A stretch of DNA of 64,000 bases, from NCBI GenBank assembly GCA_965226245.1, contig CBDDCL010000015.1, positions 2,976,001 through 3,040,000 of the forward strand. Reading direction: 5' to 3'. The position numbers and the translations under genes were made by a program. Source of the stretch: CBDCYS01 sp965226245. GTDB taxonomy: Bacteria; Acidobacteriota; Terriglobia; Bryobacterales; UBA6623. The notes beneath the pieces were generated by a model. It was not told where the DNA came from. It saw only the letters and a list, made by a program, of their open reading frames with translations, and searched no databases. Shown here one piece after another: positions 17,473 to 25,737 of the stretch (within the stretch, counting starts at the first letter, position 1; each line of letters starts with the position of its first letter).

Positions 17473-18675
17473 CTAATACCCAAACAGGCGCAGGATGTCC
17501 TCCCGGACCATGACAAGCGAGTTGACGATCAGCGCGCCGATGCTGATCGGGATCAAAAACGTCCACCCCACCCGCATCAACTGATCGTAGCGGAACCTGG
17601 GGAAAGTGCCTCGAAACCAAATGAAGCTATAGACGATCACAAAGACCTTGAACAGAAACCAAAACAGCCCGATGATCAGCTCATTCACTGACGGGACCGC
17701 AAACAAGAGAACGAACAGAAACATGCCGCCGCCGACCACCGCCATGACGGCTTTCTGCTCGATCAGCATGAGTTTCAAGACACCCCGCAGGCACATCAGG
17801 CCCAGAACGGCGAAGACCAGCATCGGGAACCCGTAGCTGAACACGACCCCTAACCACTCGACATTCGGAAACGGCCTCAGCCAGCCGCCCCAAAAGACCG
17901 TGACGCCGATCGAGGAGATCACGAAGATGTTGGCGTACTCGGCCAGAAAGAAGAGCGCGAAGCGAAAACCACTGTATTCGGTGTGGAAACCAGCCACGAT
18001 CTCCGACTCCGCCTCCGGCAGATCGAACGGAGCACGGTTGGTCTCGGCGATCGCCGCAATCATGAATATCGCGGCAGGCGCCAGCATCAAGCCCCCGTTG
18101 GCGAACGCGATCCACACGCCCTGCTCGAGCTGCGCCCGGACAATCCCTTGCATGCTCAGCGTGCCGGCCACCATCAGCCCGGCGATCAGGGAGAACCCCA
18201 GTGGCACTTCGTAGCTGACCATCTGCGCCGCCGAACGCAGCGAGCCGAGAAGCGAGTATTTGCTGTTCGAAGACCATCCGCCCAAGATCAGCCCCAAAAC
18301 GCCCACCGACGACATCGCCAGAACAAACAGGATGCCGATATTCACGTCGGCCACGAAAAACTTGTCACTCAGCGGCAGGACGGCGAACGCTGTCAACGCA
18401 GTGAAAGTCGACAATACCGGCGCAAACCAGAAAATCCATTTGTCCGAGCCCGCCGGGATGATATCTTCCTTGAGCAACAGCTTGAAGGCGTCGGCGAGGG
18501 GCTGCAGAAAACCGTAAGGCCCCACCCGCATGGGCCCGAGCCGCACCTGCATATCCGCCAAAACTTTCCTTTCCAGCAGAACAATGTACCCCGCCACCAG
18601 CGGAAACAGCGCCACAATCAAAGCCGTGACAATCAGCGGAAATACATAGGGGTTGCTAAGGATCTCTTCCATCAA
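17473..18675 (-). CDS. nuoH: NADH-quinone oxidoreductase subunit H
   Basis: 400 residues, eight membrane segments. 'LLERKVLADMQVRLGPMRVGPYGFLQPLADAFKLLLKED' and 'ETNRAPFDLPEAESEIVAGFHTEYSGFRFALFFLAEYANIF' are the hallmark loops that form the quinone chamber with NuoB and NuoD. It is the membrane anchor of the peripheral arm. It lies 135 bp after nuoD with a two-hairpin repeat in the gap, where nuoE, nuoF and nuoG would stand in a standard operon. Confidence 0.96.
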   Translation of the reverse strand: MMEEILSNPYVFPLIVTALIVALFPLVAGYIVLLERKVLADMQVRLGPMRVGPYGFLQPLADAFKLLLKEDIIPAGSDKWIFWFAPVLSTFTALTAFAVLPLSDKFFVADVNIGILFVLAMSSVGVLGLILGGWSSNSKYSLLGSLRSAAQMVSYEVPLGFSLIAGLMVAGTLSMQGIVRAQLEQGVWIAFANGGLMLAPAAIFMIAAIAETNRAPFDLPEAESEIVAGFHTEYSGFRFALFFLAEYANIFVISSIGVTVFWGGWLRPFPNVEWLGVVFSYGFPMLVFAVLGLMCLRGVLKLMLIEQKAVMAVVGGGMFLFVLLFAVPSVNELIIGLFWFLFKVFVIVYSFIWFRGTFPRFRYDQLMRVGWTFLIPISIGALIVNSLVMVREDILRLFGY

Positions 18676-18719
18676 TAACCTTGCTTAAGTACCAATCTTG
18701 CTGAAACGTTGCAAGCGCA

Positions 18720-18767
18720 AACGTGGCGCAAGCTCTCAGCTTGCCGAGCCGGCACTCCTGTCGGCTC
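18720..18767. repeat. two-hairpin REP-like repeat, copy 1 (between nuoD and nuoH)
   Basis: A 27-bp stretch (18720-18746) is identical to 29645-29671. Its core ggcgcaagctctcagcttgc forms a hairpin (gcaagct / agcttgc). The next bases form a second, non-identical hairpin (gagccg ... cggctc) in each copy. The pattern of a constant hairpin followed by a variable one suggests a dispersed repeat family. Confidence 0.6.
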
Positions 18768-18810
18768 TTGCCGGCTTGATCGTTTCTCCCGGGCGGCCCA
18801 ACCGCTCCCA

Positions 18811-19923
18811 CTACCGGTCCACCTCGCCCAGCACGATATCAATCGTACCGATAATCGCCACCACATCCGCCACCAAACAACCCCGGCACATCCGGTCCAG
18901 CGCTTGCAAATTCACGAACGACGGCGGCCGCACCCTCACCCGATAGGGCTGCAGCGAACCGTCACTGACGACGTAATAGCCCAGCTCGCCCTTGGGGGCC
19001 TCGATCGATGCATAAGCCTCGCCGACGGCCGGCTTGAAAATCTTCGACACTTTGCCCTTGATCCGGCCCGGGGCCAGCTTCTCCACTCCCTGGCGGATGA
19101 TGCGCGCCGATTGCCGCATCTCCGCCAGCCGTACCAGATACCGGTCGTAGGTGTCACCGTTCTCGCGGGTGGGAATATCGAACTCGTAATTCTCGTAACC
19201 GCAGTAAGGCTGCGCTCTCCGAAGGTCCCACTCGACTCCGGCGCCCCGCAGGACCGGGCCCGTCACGCCATATTCCTTGCATTCGTCCGCGTTCAGGATG
19301 CCGACGCCCTTCGTGCGACCCACCCAGATGCGGTTGGTCGTCAGCAGCTCTTCGTATTCGTCAACCTTAGGCAAGAACCAGTCACAAAACGCCAGGCAGT
19401 CCTTCTCAAAACCGTTGTAGGTTTCGTACTGCAGCCCGCCGATGCGAAAGGCATGCGTGGTCAAGCGCGCCCCGCAGTACTTCTCGAAAATCTTGAGAAC
19501 CTCTTCCCGTTCGCGGAAGCAATAGAACACCGGTGTCATCGCGCCGAGATCGAGAGCGTGCGTGCCCAGCCATAGCAAGTGGCTGGCGATACGGTTGAGT
19601 TCCGCCAGAATGACCCGCACCACCTGGGCGCGCTCGGGAATCTCAATTCCCGCCATCGTCTCGACCGCGTGGCAATAGCCCAGTCCGTTCGAGACCGCCG
19701 CAACGTAGTCCATGCGGTCGACGTAGGGGGCGAACAGAACATAGGTGCGGTTCTCGGCGATCTTCTCCACCCCGCGGTGGAGATAGCCGATGACGCACTC
19801 GGTTCCCAGCACCTTTTCCCCATCCAGCTTCAGGATGACGCGCAGCACGCCGTGCGTTGAGGGGTGCTGGGGGCCCATATTGAGCACCATTTCGTTCGCT
19901 TCGAGGAAGGTTGCTTCTGGCAT
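18811..19923 (-). CDS. nuoD: NADH-quinone oxidoreductase subunit D
   Basis: 370 residues, the 49-kDa-type subunit that lines the quinone site. 'LNMGPQHPSTHGVLRVILKLDGE' carries the conserved His pair, 'YVDRMDYVAAVSNGLGYCHAVE' follows, and the C-terminal 'DIVLGEVDR' is the hydrogenase-like end. It is fused to neither NuoC nor others. Its ATG overlaps the nuoC stop by 1 bp (TAATG), so the pair is tightly coupled. Confidence 0.96.
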   Translation of the reverse strand: MPEATFLEANEMVLNMGPQHPSTHGVLRVILKLDGEKVLGTECVIGYLHRGVEKIAENRTYVLFAPYVDRMDYVAAVSNGLGYCHAVETMAGIEIPERAQVVRVILAELNRIASHLLWLGTHALDLGAMTPVFYCFREREEVLKIFEKYCGARLTTHAFRIGGLQYETYNGFEKDCLAFCDWFLPKVDEYEELLTTNRIWVGRTKGVGILNADECKEYGVTGPVLRGAGVEWDLRRAQPYCGYENYEFDIPTRENGDTYDRYLVRLAEMRQSARIIRQGVEKLAPGRIKGKVSKIFKPAVGEAYASIEAPKGELGYYVVSDGSLQPYRVRVRPPSFVNLQALDRMCRGCLVADVVAIIGTIDIVLGEVDR

Positions 19924-20597
19924 TACCGCGCGCTCTCTATGTTCAAGTTCTCACGCACCCAATCCTGGTCCTGTTGCAGGATGGAGTAGTCCTTTCGCAG
20001 CGGGTAGCCTTGCCATTCGTCGGGCAGCAGGATCCGTTTCATGTTCGGATGGCCCTCAAATGCAATGCCGAACATGTCAAAGACCTCTCGCTCCAGCCAG
20101 TTGGCCGCGAGATGCGCGTTGACCGCGGTTGGAACACTCTCGCCTTCCGCCACGTGCGCCTTGATGCGGACCCGCTCGTTGTTCGGGTAAGAGTAAAGGA
20201 CCCAGATGACTTCGAATCTTTTCTCCCTCTTCGGGTAATCGACCGCCGTGATGTCAACCAGATAATCGAAACCCTGCTCCAGCTTCAGGTACTCGATGAT
20301 CGGGATGACCCCCGGCAGCCCGGCCACCAGGAAGTTCTGGCCCCGATAACTTGAAAATTCCTTGACCTGCTCCCCAAAACGCTCCTTGAGCGCACCGGCC
20401 AGCGGCCCCTCCCAAGGACTCACTTCCATCACTGCGGGAGCCTTTTTCTTGGGTGGAGGCTTTGGCGGCGGCTTTGCCGCGGGCTTTTCGTCGGGCTTGG
20501 GAGCGCTTGCTTCCGAAGGCGCCCCCTCCGCGGGCTTCGCCGCGGAGTCGCCGCTTGGAGGTGTCCCTTTGGCGCCAGCGTTGTTCTCGTCAGCCAT
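19923..20597 (-). CDS. nuoC: NADH-quinone oxidoreductase subunit C, with long Pro/Ala/Lys-rich N-terminus
   Basis: 224 residues. The NuoC core (about 75-224) has 'VDITAVDYPKREKRFEVIWVLYS' and 'REVFDMFGIAFEGHPNMKRILLPDEWQGYPLRKDY'. The first ~60 residues are low complexity ('KPAAKPPPKPPPKKKAPAVM'), longer than usual and probably disordered. It is the first gene of this cluster as seen. nuoA and nuoB, expected immediately upstream, are absent; a broken oxidoreductase gene starts 40-50 bp away. Confidence 0.93.
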   Translation of the reverse strand: MADENNAGAKGTPPSGDSAAKPAEGAPSEASAPKPDEKPAAKPPPKPPPKKKAPAVMEVSPWEGPLAGALKERFGEQVKEFSSYRGQNFLVAGLPGVIPIIEYLKLEQGFDYLVDITAVDYPKREKRFEVIWVLYSYPNNERVRIKAHVAEGESVPTAVNAHLAANWLEREVFDMFGIAFEGHPNMKRILLPDEWQGYPLRKDYSILQQDQDWVRENLNIESAR

Positions 20598-20639
20598 ATA
20601 TCACTGTACCTCAGTGGGCTTATCAAAGACAGACGAACA

Positions 20640-20857
20640 CCTTGATCAGCCACCTCGCCGGCAGCATCCGCCCCTAGTATATGAGGGAATGGCAGTTCCG
20701 GCACAATTGATCCTTGACGGATATAATGATCCAAACGCTCGACCCCAGCCGCGAGCACTTTGATTAACACAGGGCCAGGTCTTGGGCTTGGCCGTTCGAT
20801 GTCTTCGTGCTTGAGCGCGTCGAAATCGCCAAATTCGTCGATGACTGCTGCTTTCGT
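20640..20857 (-). pseudogene. N-terminal remnant of a zinc-type alcohol dehydrogenase/quinone oxidoreductase
   Basis: Read on the minus strand, 72 codons give 'KAAVIDEFGDFDALKHEDIE', then 'RPSPRPGPVLIKVLAAGVER' and 'LDHYIRQGSIVPELPFPHIL', then 'GADAAGEVAD', the GroES-like start of the medium-chain dehydrogenase superfamily. The codon where ATG is expected is ACG (20855-20857). Homology stops after 'GEVAD' near 20645, about 45 bp before nuoC. The rest of the ~330-residue enzyme is missing, so it is a dead fragment and probably marks a deletion junction. Confidence 0.7.
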
Positions 20858-20880
20858 TAAAAGTTGACCGGCGGCGCGAC

Positions 20881-21279
20881 ACTTGCTGCCGTCAGGACCG
20901 ACGCTATTCGCCTGCGGACGCCGCTGCCCGCAAGGCCGAGGTCGGCGAGAGCACCCTGCGCCTCTGGCTGCGCGAGGACGAGAACCTCCAGGCCAAATTG
21001 CGCCGCATCCGCGAGGAAACCCTCTCCCACACCACCACGCGCCTGCAACAGGAAGCCGGGCGGGCCATCGACTCGGTCAGCGGTCTGCTGGCTTCCAGAA
21101 GGCGCATCGAGGCGGGACGCGCCTCGCTCATCCGCACCGTGATCGATTTCGCCTAGCGCTCGAACGCCCACAGCGACCTGGCCGGGCTCGTCCGCTCCCT
21201 CGAAAGCGACCGCAAAAACCGGACCCAAGACCGCAACAATCAAGACCACAAGCGGGACAAACCGGAGACGGAGCTATGA
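20881..21279 (+). pseudogene. helix-turn-helix protein of repeated two-gene module, copy A (amber stop)
   Basis: The frame reads 'YSPADAAARKAEVGESTLRL', a homeodomain/resolvase-like HTH, then 'LREDENLQAKLRRIREETLS' and 'VSGLLASRRRIEAGRASLIR'. A TAG at 21154 interrupts it; the second copy (30735-31015) has TAC at that place. The frame then runs on to a TGA at 21277-21279 that overlaps the ATG of the next gene (ATGA). The HTH plus coiled region resembles small phage-type DNA-binding proteins; function unknown. No clear start codon is visible. Confidence 0.6.
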
Positions 21280-21539
21280 TCGAAACGCTGATGAAGCAGC
21301 TCTACTTCCGCGACCTTCGCCGGCGCGTCGAACATCTCGAATCGCAACGCCGCGAGCAGATCCCGGCCCAGGCCTATCTCTATTGGATCGACGGCGGCGA
21401 CGGAAACGACCACTGGATGGCCATCGGCCCCAACGGAGAAGAATGGTATTGTGGCGACCCCGGCCCCATCCCCGGAATCGCGACCGCCGCCGGGAGACCG
21501 GCGTCAAGCCCAATTCACTTGATTGCAAGTAATCTTTAA
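21276..21539 (+). CDS. conserved hypothetical protein, second gene of the repeated module, copy A
   Basis: 87 residues starting 'MIETLMKQLYFRDLRRRVEH' with a short coiled segment and then 'YLYWIDGGDGNDHWMAIGPN' and 'DPGPIPGIATAAG'. It overlaps the stop of the HTH gene by 4 bp, so the two form one unit. The last ~10 residues lie beyond the part shared with copy B, so the native end is uncertain. I do not recognise the family. The copy at ~31010-31250 is frameshifted by one lost base and has lost its ATG. Confidence 0.5.
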   Translation: MIETLMKQLYFRDLRRRVEHLESQRREQIPAQAYLYWIDGGDGNDHWMAIGPNGEEWYCGDPGPIPGIATAAGRPASSPIHLIASNL

Positions 21540-21614
21540 ATTTACATCAGTACACCTTGAATAATCCTTGCAATTGAGCTACATTAGGTAAGTTACTCGC
21601 CTCTTCCAAACGGC

Positions 21615-24212
21615 ATGCGGACACACTGCCGGGGGAGAACCTTCGCCGCTCAGGTTCTTCTCTGCTTCCTGTTTCCAGCCGCCGCTGACGCCGGCTTCCA
21701 AATTCAAGACAATCGGCTGCTGCTCGACGGCGAGCCCTTTCCCATTCGGGGAGTCGTCTACAGCAACGTGCCCATCGGGGAGGGTTGGTCTGACGAGACA
21801 GCCGCTTCGAGTTGCCTCTATGCCCGCGACTTCCCTTTGATCGCCGGGCTCGGGGCAAACACCGTGCGCACTTTGGCCCTGGTGCGGCCAGCAGACCGGG
21901 CCTTTCAGAACGCTCTCGATAGCAGCAATCTCTTCTGGCTGGCGGGCTTCCCACTCGACCGTTTCCATGACAAGGCGAGCAGCCTTTCCCCGGCTTCCGA
22001 GCCAGGAGCCGCCCTCCGCTTGCAAATCCTTACAGAGTTTCGCGCGTTCGTGGAAACCTGGAAATCCGAGCCGCGCTTGGTCGCGTTTGTCTTTGGCGAG
22101 GACGTGGGTGTGGGGTACGGAGACAAGTTTTCCGGGTCCGTCGCGGATTTCTATTCGCTGCTAGGGGAAGCGGCGGCCATTGTTCTGGAAGCGGGAGGAA
22201 CAAACCCGCCGCTGCTCACGACAACCACGTCCCAGGTCGCCGAGATTGGTTCGTTGGTCAGCGGATCGGACGACATAGCTCAGCCGGGTCTGGCCTTTTG
22301 GTCGATTAACCACTTGGGGAACGAATCGCTCGAAGGCGTGTTTCGAGATGTCCGCCGCAAGACAGCGAAACCGTTTCTGATCTCGGCGTTTGGCATCGAT
22401 GCATACAACGGCGAGAATCAACTCGAGGATCCGGACGCCCAGGCGGCTTCGGCACGCGAGCGAGCCCTCGATATTCAGGCGCGCATCGGAAGCAGCTTCC
22501 TGCCCCTGCTCGGAGGACTCTGGGCCGGCTTTGTCGACGAGTGGTGGCGAGGGGGAGCGAATTCCCGGCAAGACTTCAGCGGAATACCGAACGAAACGTT
22601 TCCCGACAAGCGCCTCCATTCTGAATGGATGGGGCTGTTCACGACTCGAAGCACGGGCCTGCCAGGGCTTGATTCCCTGCGGCCCAGGCCGGCCTACTTC
22701 ACCCTGGCTGAACAGTGGGCGGGCTCTCCCCCCGATGAGCTGACGATGGCGGGCCCTCCCCGCATTGCTCCCGGCGGGATTGCTGCTACCTCGAGCACTC
22801 AGACAGCTCTTGCGCCGGGCGGCCTCGTCACGCTTCGAGGAACTGAATTCGCCTCGAAGATCCGGTCCGCCGAAGCAGGCAACCTGCCGCTTCAACTCGG
22901 CCCTGTCAGTGCCTGCGCCGGCCGTCTGCCTCTGCCCCTGCAATATGCGGATGAAGGCGAGGTTCGGGGGCAGGTGCCATGGAATTCTCCCATTGGGTCG
23001 CTTTCGGCTGTCATCTACCGGGCCGGGGTCGCCAGCAATGCCGTTTCCCTGGAAGTTGTCCCCTCGGCGCCGGCCATATTCGGCCGGGGAGTGTTCCGTC
23101 CCTCGCTTCCCTGCCCGGTTGACGATCGAAACGGCGTTCGGCCAGGCGCCTACCTGGAGATCTACGCGACGGGGCTCGGACCAGTTTCCGGTCCGGTCGT
23201 GAGCGGTCTGGCGCCGACGGAAAGCTTGCTGACCGCCGAGAATCCAGCCGCAATCCTCGGCGATCGTCCCATCCCCGTTCTTTATTCCGGTCTGCTGCCA
23301 GGAGTGGTCGGGGTTTACCAGACTAACGTTCAGGTGCCTCCGGATTTCGTCGCAACGCTGGCCGAACTGCGCCTCCAACAAGGAAGCGCCTCCAGCAATC
23401 CTCATCTCGTGAGGATCGTGGAGCAGCAGGAAACTCCGAGCTTCACTCTCGCAGGCCCCGAGCCGGACGCGATCGTGCTGCAGCAAGGCGGGCCGGCACA
23501 AACAGTTTTCGTGGAGATTCAAGGATTCAACTCTTTCTGTGAGTTGATCCGCTTTCAGTTGACAGGTCTTCCCGGGGGCGTAAGCGCCACAATACCGGTG
23601 GGCGTGTCCGGACAGATCTTGCCGCTAACCATCAGCGCTGACGTTTCCGCCCCGCTGCTTTCGGGAATCACCACCACACTGACCGCTTTGTCTTCCTCGG
23701 CGAAAAGCGTCAGCCGCTCTCTGCGCTTGACAATTCTACCGAGCCGCACCGACCTGACCTTCCGGGTCGTCTCGGGAGGATGGCTCAGCATGGCGCCGGT
23801 CGCGAGCTTCGAGCTGAACGGCAACCTCCTGCACAAGGTGCATGGCGGCGGGCCGGGGCGCGGCTTCAACTTCTTGACCCTGGATTCACAGACTGGAACA
23901 CTGGGGCCGATTCGGGTCTTCGACACGTTCGATAGCGTGGCGGACCTGGAAGCCATGGAAGACTATTTGCGCGCCATTCCTCTGGGAAGCGCCGTGCTCG
24001 GCGCTATCGCCGACGAAGGCACGCACCTGCTCACCGAGCAGACCCGCCGAATCATGCGGGAGACGCTCGGGTCTCAGCTCATTGACTTCGTCGGTTTCCA
24101 GTACTCCTGGGCCATCATCACGCGCAAGAACGCAACCCAGCCTATCGCCGAAGGATTGAGCCCCAACGGGCTCGTCGTGCTCGAGCGAACCCTGAGCTTT
24201 CCCCTGCCCTGA
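21615..24212 (+). CDS. secreted glycosidase-like protein with Solibacter-type domains and C-terminal ILEI/FAM3-like domain
   Basis: 865 residues. A signal peptide (~1-26, ending 'AAADA') leads into a barrel-like region (~27-370) that begins 'FQIQDNRLLLDGEPFPIRGV', as in GH2/GH5-type and glucanosyltransferase-like proteins; candidate acidic residues lie in 'FVFGEDVG' and 'WAGFVDEWW'. Two beta-rich units (~385-620) resemble the 'Solibacter uncharacterized C-terminal' family ('APGGLVTLRGTEFAS', 'QTNVQVPPDF'). An Ig-like stretch follows. Residues ~725-860 look like the ILEI/FAM3 GG domain: 'GRGFNFLTLDSQTG', 'VFDTFDSVADLEAMEDYLRA', 'IADEGTHLLTEQTRRIMRET' and 'GFQYSWAIITRKN'. Domain calls are by eye; activity is inferred. 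Confidence 0.75.
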   Translation: MRTHCRGRTFAAQVLLCFLFPAAADAGFQIQDNRLLLDGEPFPIRGVVYSNVPIGEGWSDETAASSCLYARDFPLIAGLGANTVRTLALVRPADRAFQNALDSSNLFWLAGFPLDRFHDKASSLSPASEPGAALRLQILTEFRAFVETWKSEPRLVAFVFGEDVGVGYGDKFSGSVADFYSLLGEAAAIVLEAGGTNPPLLTTTTSQVAEIGSLVSGSDDIAQPGLAFWSINHLGNESLEGVFRDVRRKTAKPFLISAFGIDAYNGENQLEDPDAQAASARERALDIQARIGSSFLPLLGGLWAGFVDEWWRGGANSRQDFSGIPNETFPDKRLHSEWMGLFTTRSTGLPGLDSLRPRPAYFTLAEQWAGSPPDELTMAGPPRIAPGGIAATSSTQTALAPGGLVTLRGTEFASKIRSAEAGNLPLQLGPVSACAGRLPLPLQYADEGEVRGQVPWNSPIGSLSAVIYRAGVASNAVSLEVVPSAPAIFGRGVFRPSLPCPVDDRNGVRPGAYLEIYATGLGPVSGPVVSGLAPTESLLTAENPAAILGDRPIPVLYSGLLPGVVGVYQTNVQVPPDFVATLAELRLQQGSASSNPHLVRIVEQQETPSFTLAGPEPDAIVLQQGGPAQTVFVEIQGFNSFCELIRFQLTGLPGGVSATIPVGVSGQILPLTISADVSAPLLSGITTTLTALSSSAKSVSRSLRLTILPSRTDLTFRVVSGGWLSMAPVASFELNGNLLHKVHGGGPGRGFNFLTLDSQTGTLGPIRVFDTFDSVADLEAMEDYLRAIPLGSAVLGAIADEGTHLLTEQTRRIMRETLGSQLIDFVGFQYSWAIITRKNATQPIAEGLSPNGLVVLERTLSFPLP

Positions 24213-24231
24213 TTTACCGCTCGGCGGCATT

Positions 24232-24302
24232 ATGCAATATCACATTATCTGAAGTCAAGGGGTAAATGCAATATTGCATTATTGAGTCGTTTGGTGTAGA
24301 AT
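24232..24302 (+). promoter_or_regulatory. promoter with palindromic operators for the toxin-antitoxin pair
   Basis: A perfect 16-bp palindrome, aatgcaatattgcatt (24265-24280), is preceded 33 bp upstream by a degenerate copy (atgcaatatcacatta, 24232-24247). A sigma70-like pair, TTGCAT (24274-24279) and TAGAAT (24297-24302) with 17-bp spacing, overlaps the palindrome. An XRE-type antitoxin binding there would block the -35 box, giving classic autoregulation. Confidence 0.65.
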
Positions 24303-24720
24303 GACCTTGTGGAGGTTTAGTGACTACTGTACGACAGACGGGAAGAATCTCATCCAACAGTGGTACAGCGAGCAGGACGAAGCCGTACAAGCAGTCTTTG
24401 ATGAGACATTGTTAACCCTGAGAGTTGTTGAGGACTGGGCCGATCCCGGCGTGATGGAGTTCAAAGAACTGACGAGGGAGCATCGTGGGCTTGGCGAAAT
24501 CAGGTTCGATATTCCCGTTGTCGATCCAAATACGAAGAAACTGTTTAAGCGAAGATTCAGGCCAGTCGGGATATGGCGTCCAGACCGGCGAGAGTTCATT
24601 TTCCTGCTTGGTTGCGAAAAGAGTGGCCGAACTTACAAACCACATAACGCTTTCGGTCTTGCACTGGCGCACAAAGAGCAGTTTGAACAAGGGAAGGGGA
24701 TGATCTGTGAACACACTTAG
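24301..24720 (+). CDS. RelE/HigB-like (Gp49-type) toxin of a toxin-antitoxin pair
   Basis: 139 residues. The central part 'VMEFKELTREHRGLGEIRFDI' then 'RRFRPVGIWRPDRREFIFLL' then 'GCEKSGRTYKPHNAFGLALA' has the order of strands of RelE-superfamily mRNA interferases. The next gene encodes an XRE-type antitoxin and overlaps by 14 bp, the toxin-first order seen in HigBA systems. The ATG at 24301 overlaps the predicted -10 box. If that promoter is right, translation must start at the TTG at 24307 on an almost leaderless mRNA, or another promoter is used. The GGAGG at 24311-24315 only serves an out-of-frame GTG. Confidence 0.65.
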   Translation: MTLWRFSDYCTTDGKNLIQQWYSEQDEAVQAVFDETLLTLRVVEDWADPGVMEFKELTREHRGLGEIRFDIPVVDPNTKKLFKRRFRPVGIWRPDRREFIFLLGCEKSGRTYKPHNAFGLALAHKEQFEQGKGMICEHT

Positions 24721-25156
24721 TGCGGTTTGGAAAAAGTTCGGAAAGAGCAAGAAGTACCGGGAAGAGTTTGTTGCTGCCCACCTCAAGCGCGCGATCCCCC
24801 ATCAGACGCGGGCGCTACTGAAAGCAAGAAAGTGGCCTCAGCAGAAGCTGGCAGAGCAAGCCAGTCTATCGCAAGGCGTTGTATCACGGGCAGTGGACCC
24901 AAGTTACGGAAATCTCACGCTCAACACGATCATCCGAATTGCCGCTGGATTTGACGTAGCGTTCATTGGGCGCTTCGTGCCGTTCAGTGAGCTTGCCGAG
25001 TGGTACGACAAGCTGCCCGAAGAAAACTTCGATATTCCAAGCTTTGAACAAGAGCGGATCAGCTTCGAGACGGAGGGGGCGCTGGGCGCCATGTCAGCTA
25101 CTCCGTCGCAACTGACGAGCACCTCGCCGCACTCGAAAAGATCGAGGAAATTCTGA
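24707..25156 (+). CDS. XRE-family helix-turn-helix antitoxin
   Basis: 149 residues. 'KARKWPQQKLAEQASLSQGVVSRAVDPSYGNLTLNTIIRIAAGFDVAFIGRFVP' is a complete XRE/HigA HTH with its usual following strand. AAGGGGA before the GTG at 24707 is a good ribosome-binding site inside the toxin's 3' end. The product should neutralise the toxin and repress the promoter at the 24265-24280 palindrome. The C-terminal 40 residues are polar and probably flexible. Confidence 0.75.
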   Translation: MNTLSAVWKKFGKSKKYREEFVAAHLKRAIPHQTRALLKARKWPQQKLAEQASLSQGVVSRAVDPSYGNLTLNTIIRIAAGFDVAFIGRFVPFSELAEWYDKLPEENFDIPSFEQERISFETEGALGAMSATPSQLTSTSPHSKRSRKF

Positions 25157-25323
25157 CTCAGGCGTGAATCTCCACAACGCATCGCCCCAAGCTACCATCT
25201 CCACGCAATGACCCCACCACCCGGCGGGATCGGCGGGCTGTTCCGTTCCCCGGCGGATACAATGGAGCCAAGCTCCCGTGGTGCATCCCCAGCGCGCGGC
25301 CGCCACGGGACTCGGAGGCCGCA

Positions 25324-25647
25324 ATGGCGTTTTACGAACTCAGGCAGTACAAGATCCTGCCGGGCAAGATGGACGAGTGGCTGCAATTCTTGGAGGAAAC
25401 GATCATTCCATTCCAGGCCTCCAAGGGAATGGACATTAGCGCCAACTTTCGCGGCGAAGAGGATGACACGATCTATGTCTGGATGCGCCGGTTCGAAAGC
25501 GAACAGGAGCGCCTGCGGCTCTACGAAGCGGTTTACCAGAGCGACCACTGGAAAAATGAGATCGGCCCGCGGATTCCCGAGTTGATGGATCGGTCCGCCG
25601 TCCAGGTGACGCGCCTGGTTCCCGCGTCGAACTCACCAATCCAGTAG
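25324..25647 (+). CDS. NIPSNAP family protein
   Basis: 107 residues, one ferredoxin-like alpha/beta-barrel domain. 'MAFYELRQYKILPGKMDEWL' and 'YVWMRRFESEQERLRLYEAV' then 'YQSDHWKNEIGPRIPELM' are the NIPSNAP signature. Acidobacterial homologues are common single-domain cytoplasmic proteins of unknown activity. GGAGG lies 6 nt before the ATG. It is convergent with the cytochrome gene and has no operon partner. Confidence 0.8.
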   Translation: MAFYELRQYKILPGKMDEWLQFLEETIIPFQASKGMDISANFRGEEDDTIYVWMRRFESEQERLRLYEAVYQSDHWKNEIGPRIPELMDRSAVQVTRLVPASNSPIQ

Positions 25648-25737
25648 CGGCGCGAATTCCGCTTGATGGTCCGCCTCATGAGTTGACGACGCGGTGCACG
25701 GCGGGGGGACCCGTCACTGGCGTTCTGGGCTCTGAAC

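Noticed and set aside
22161..23522. 453-residue minus-strand ORF within the ILEI-domain gene
   Set aside because: Arg/Gly-rich shadow of the 865-residue protein, with no recognisable domain.
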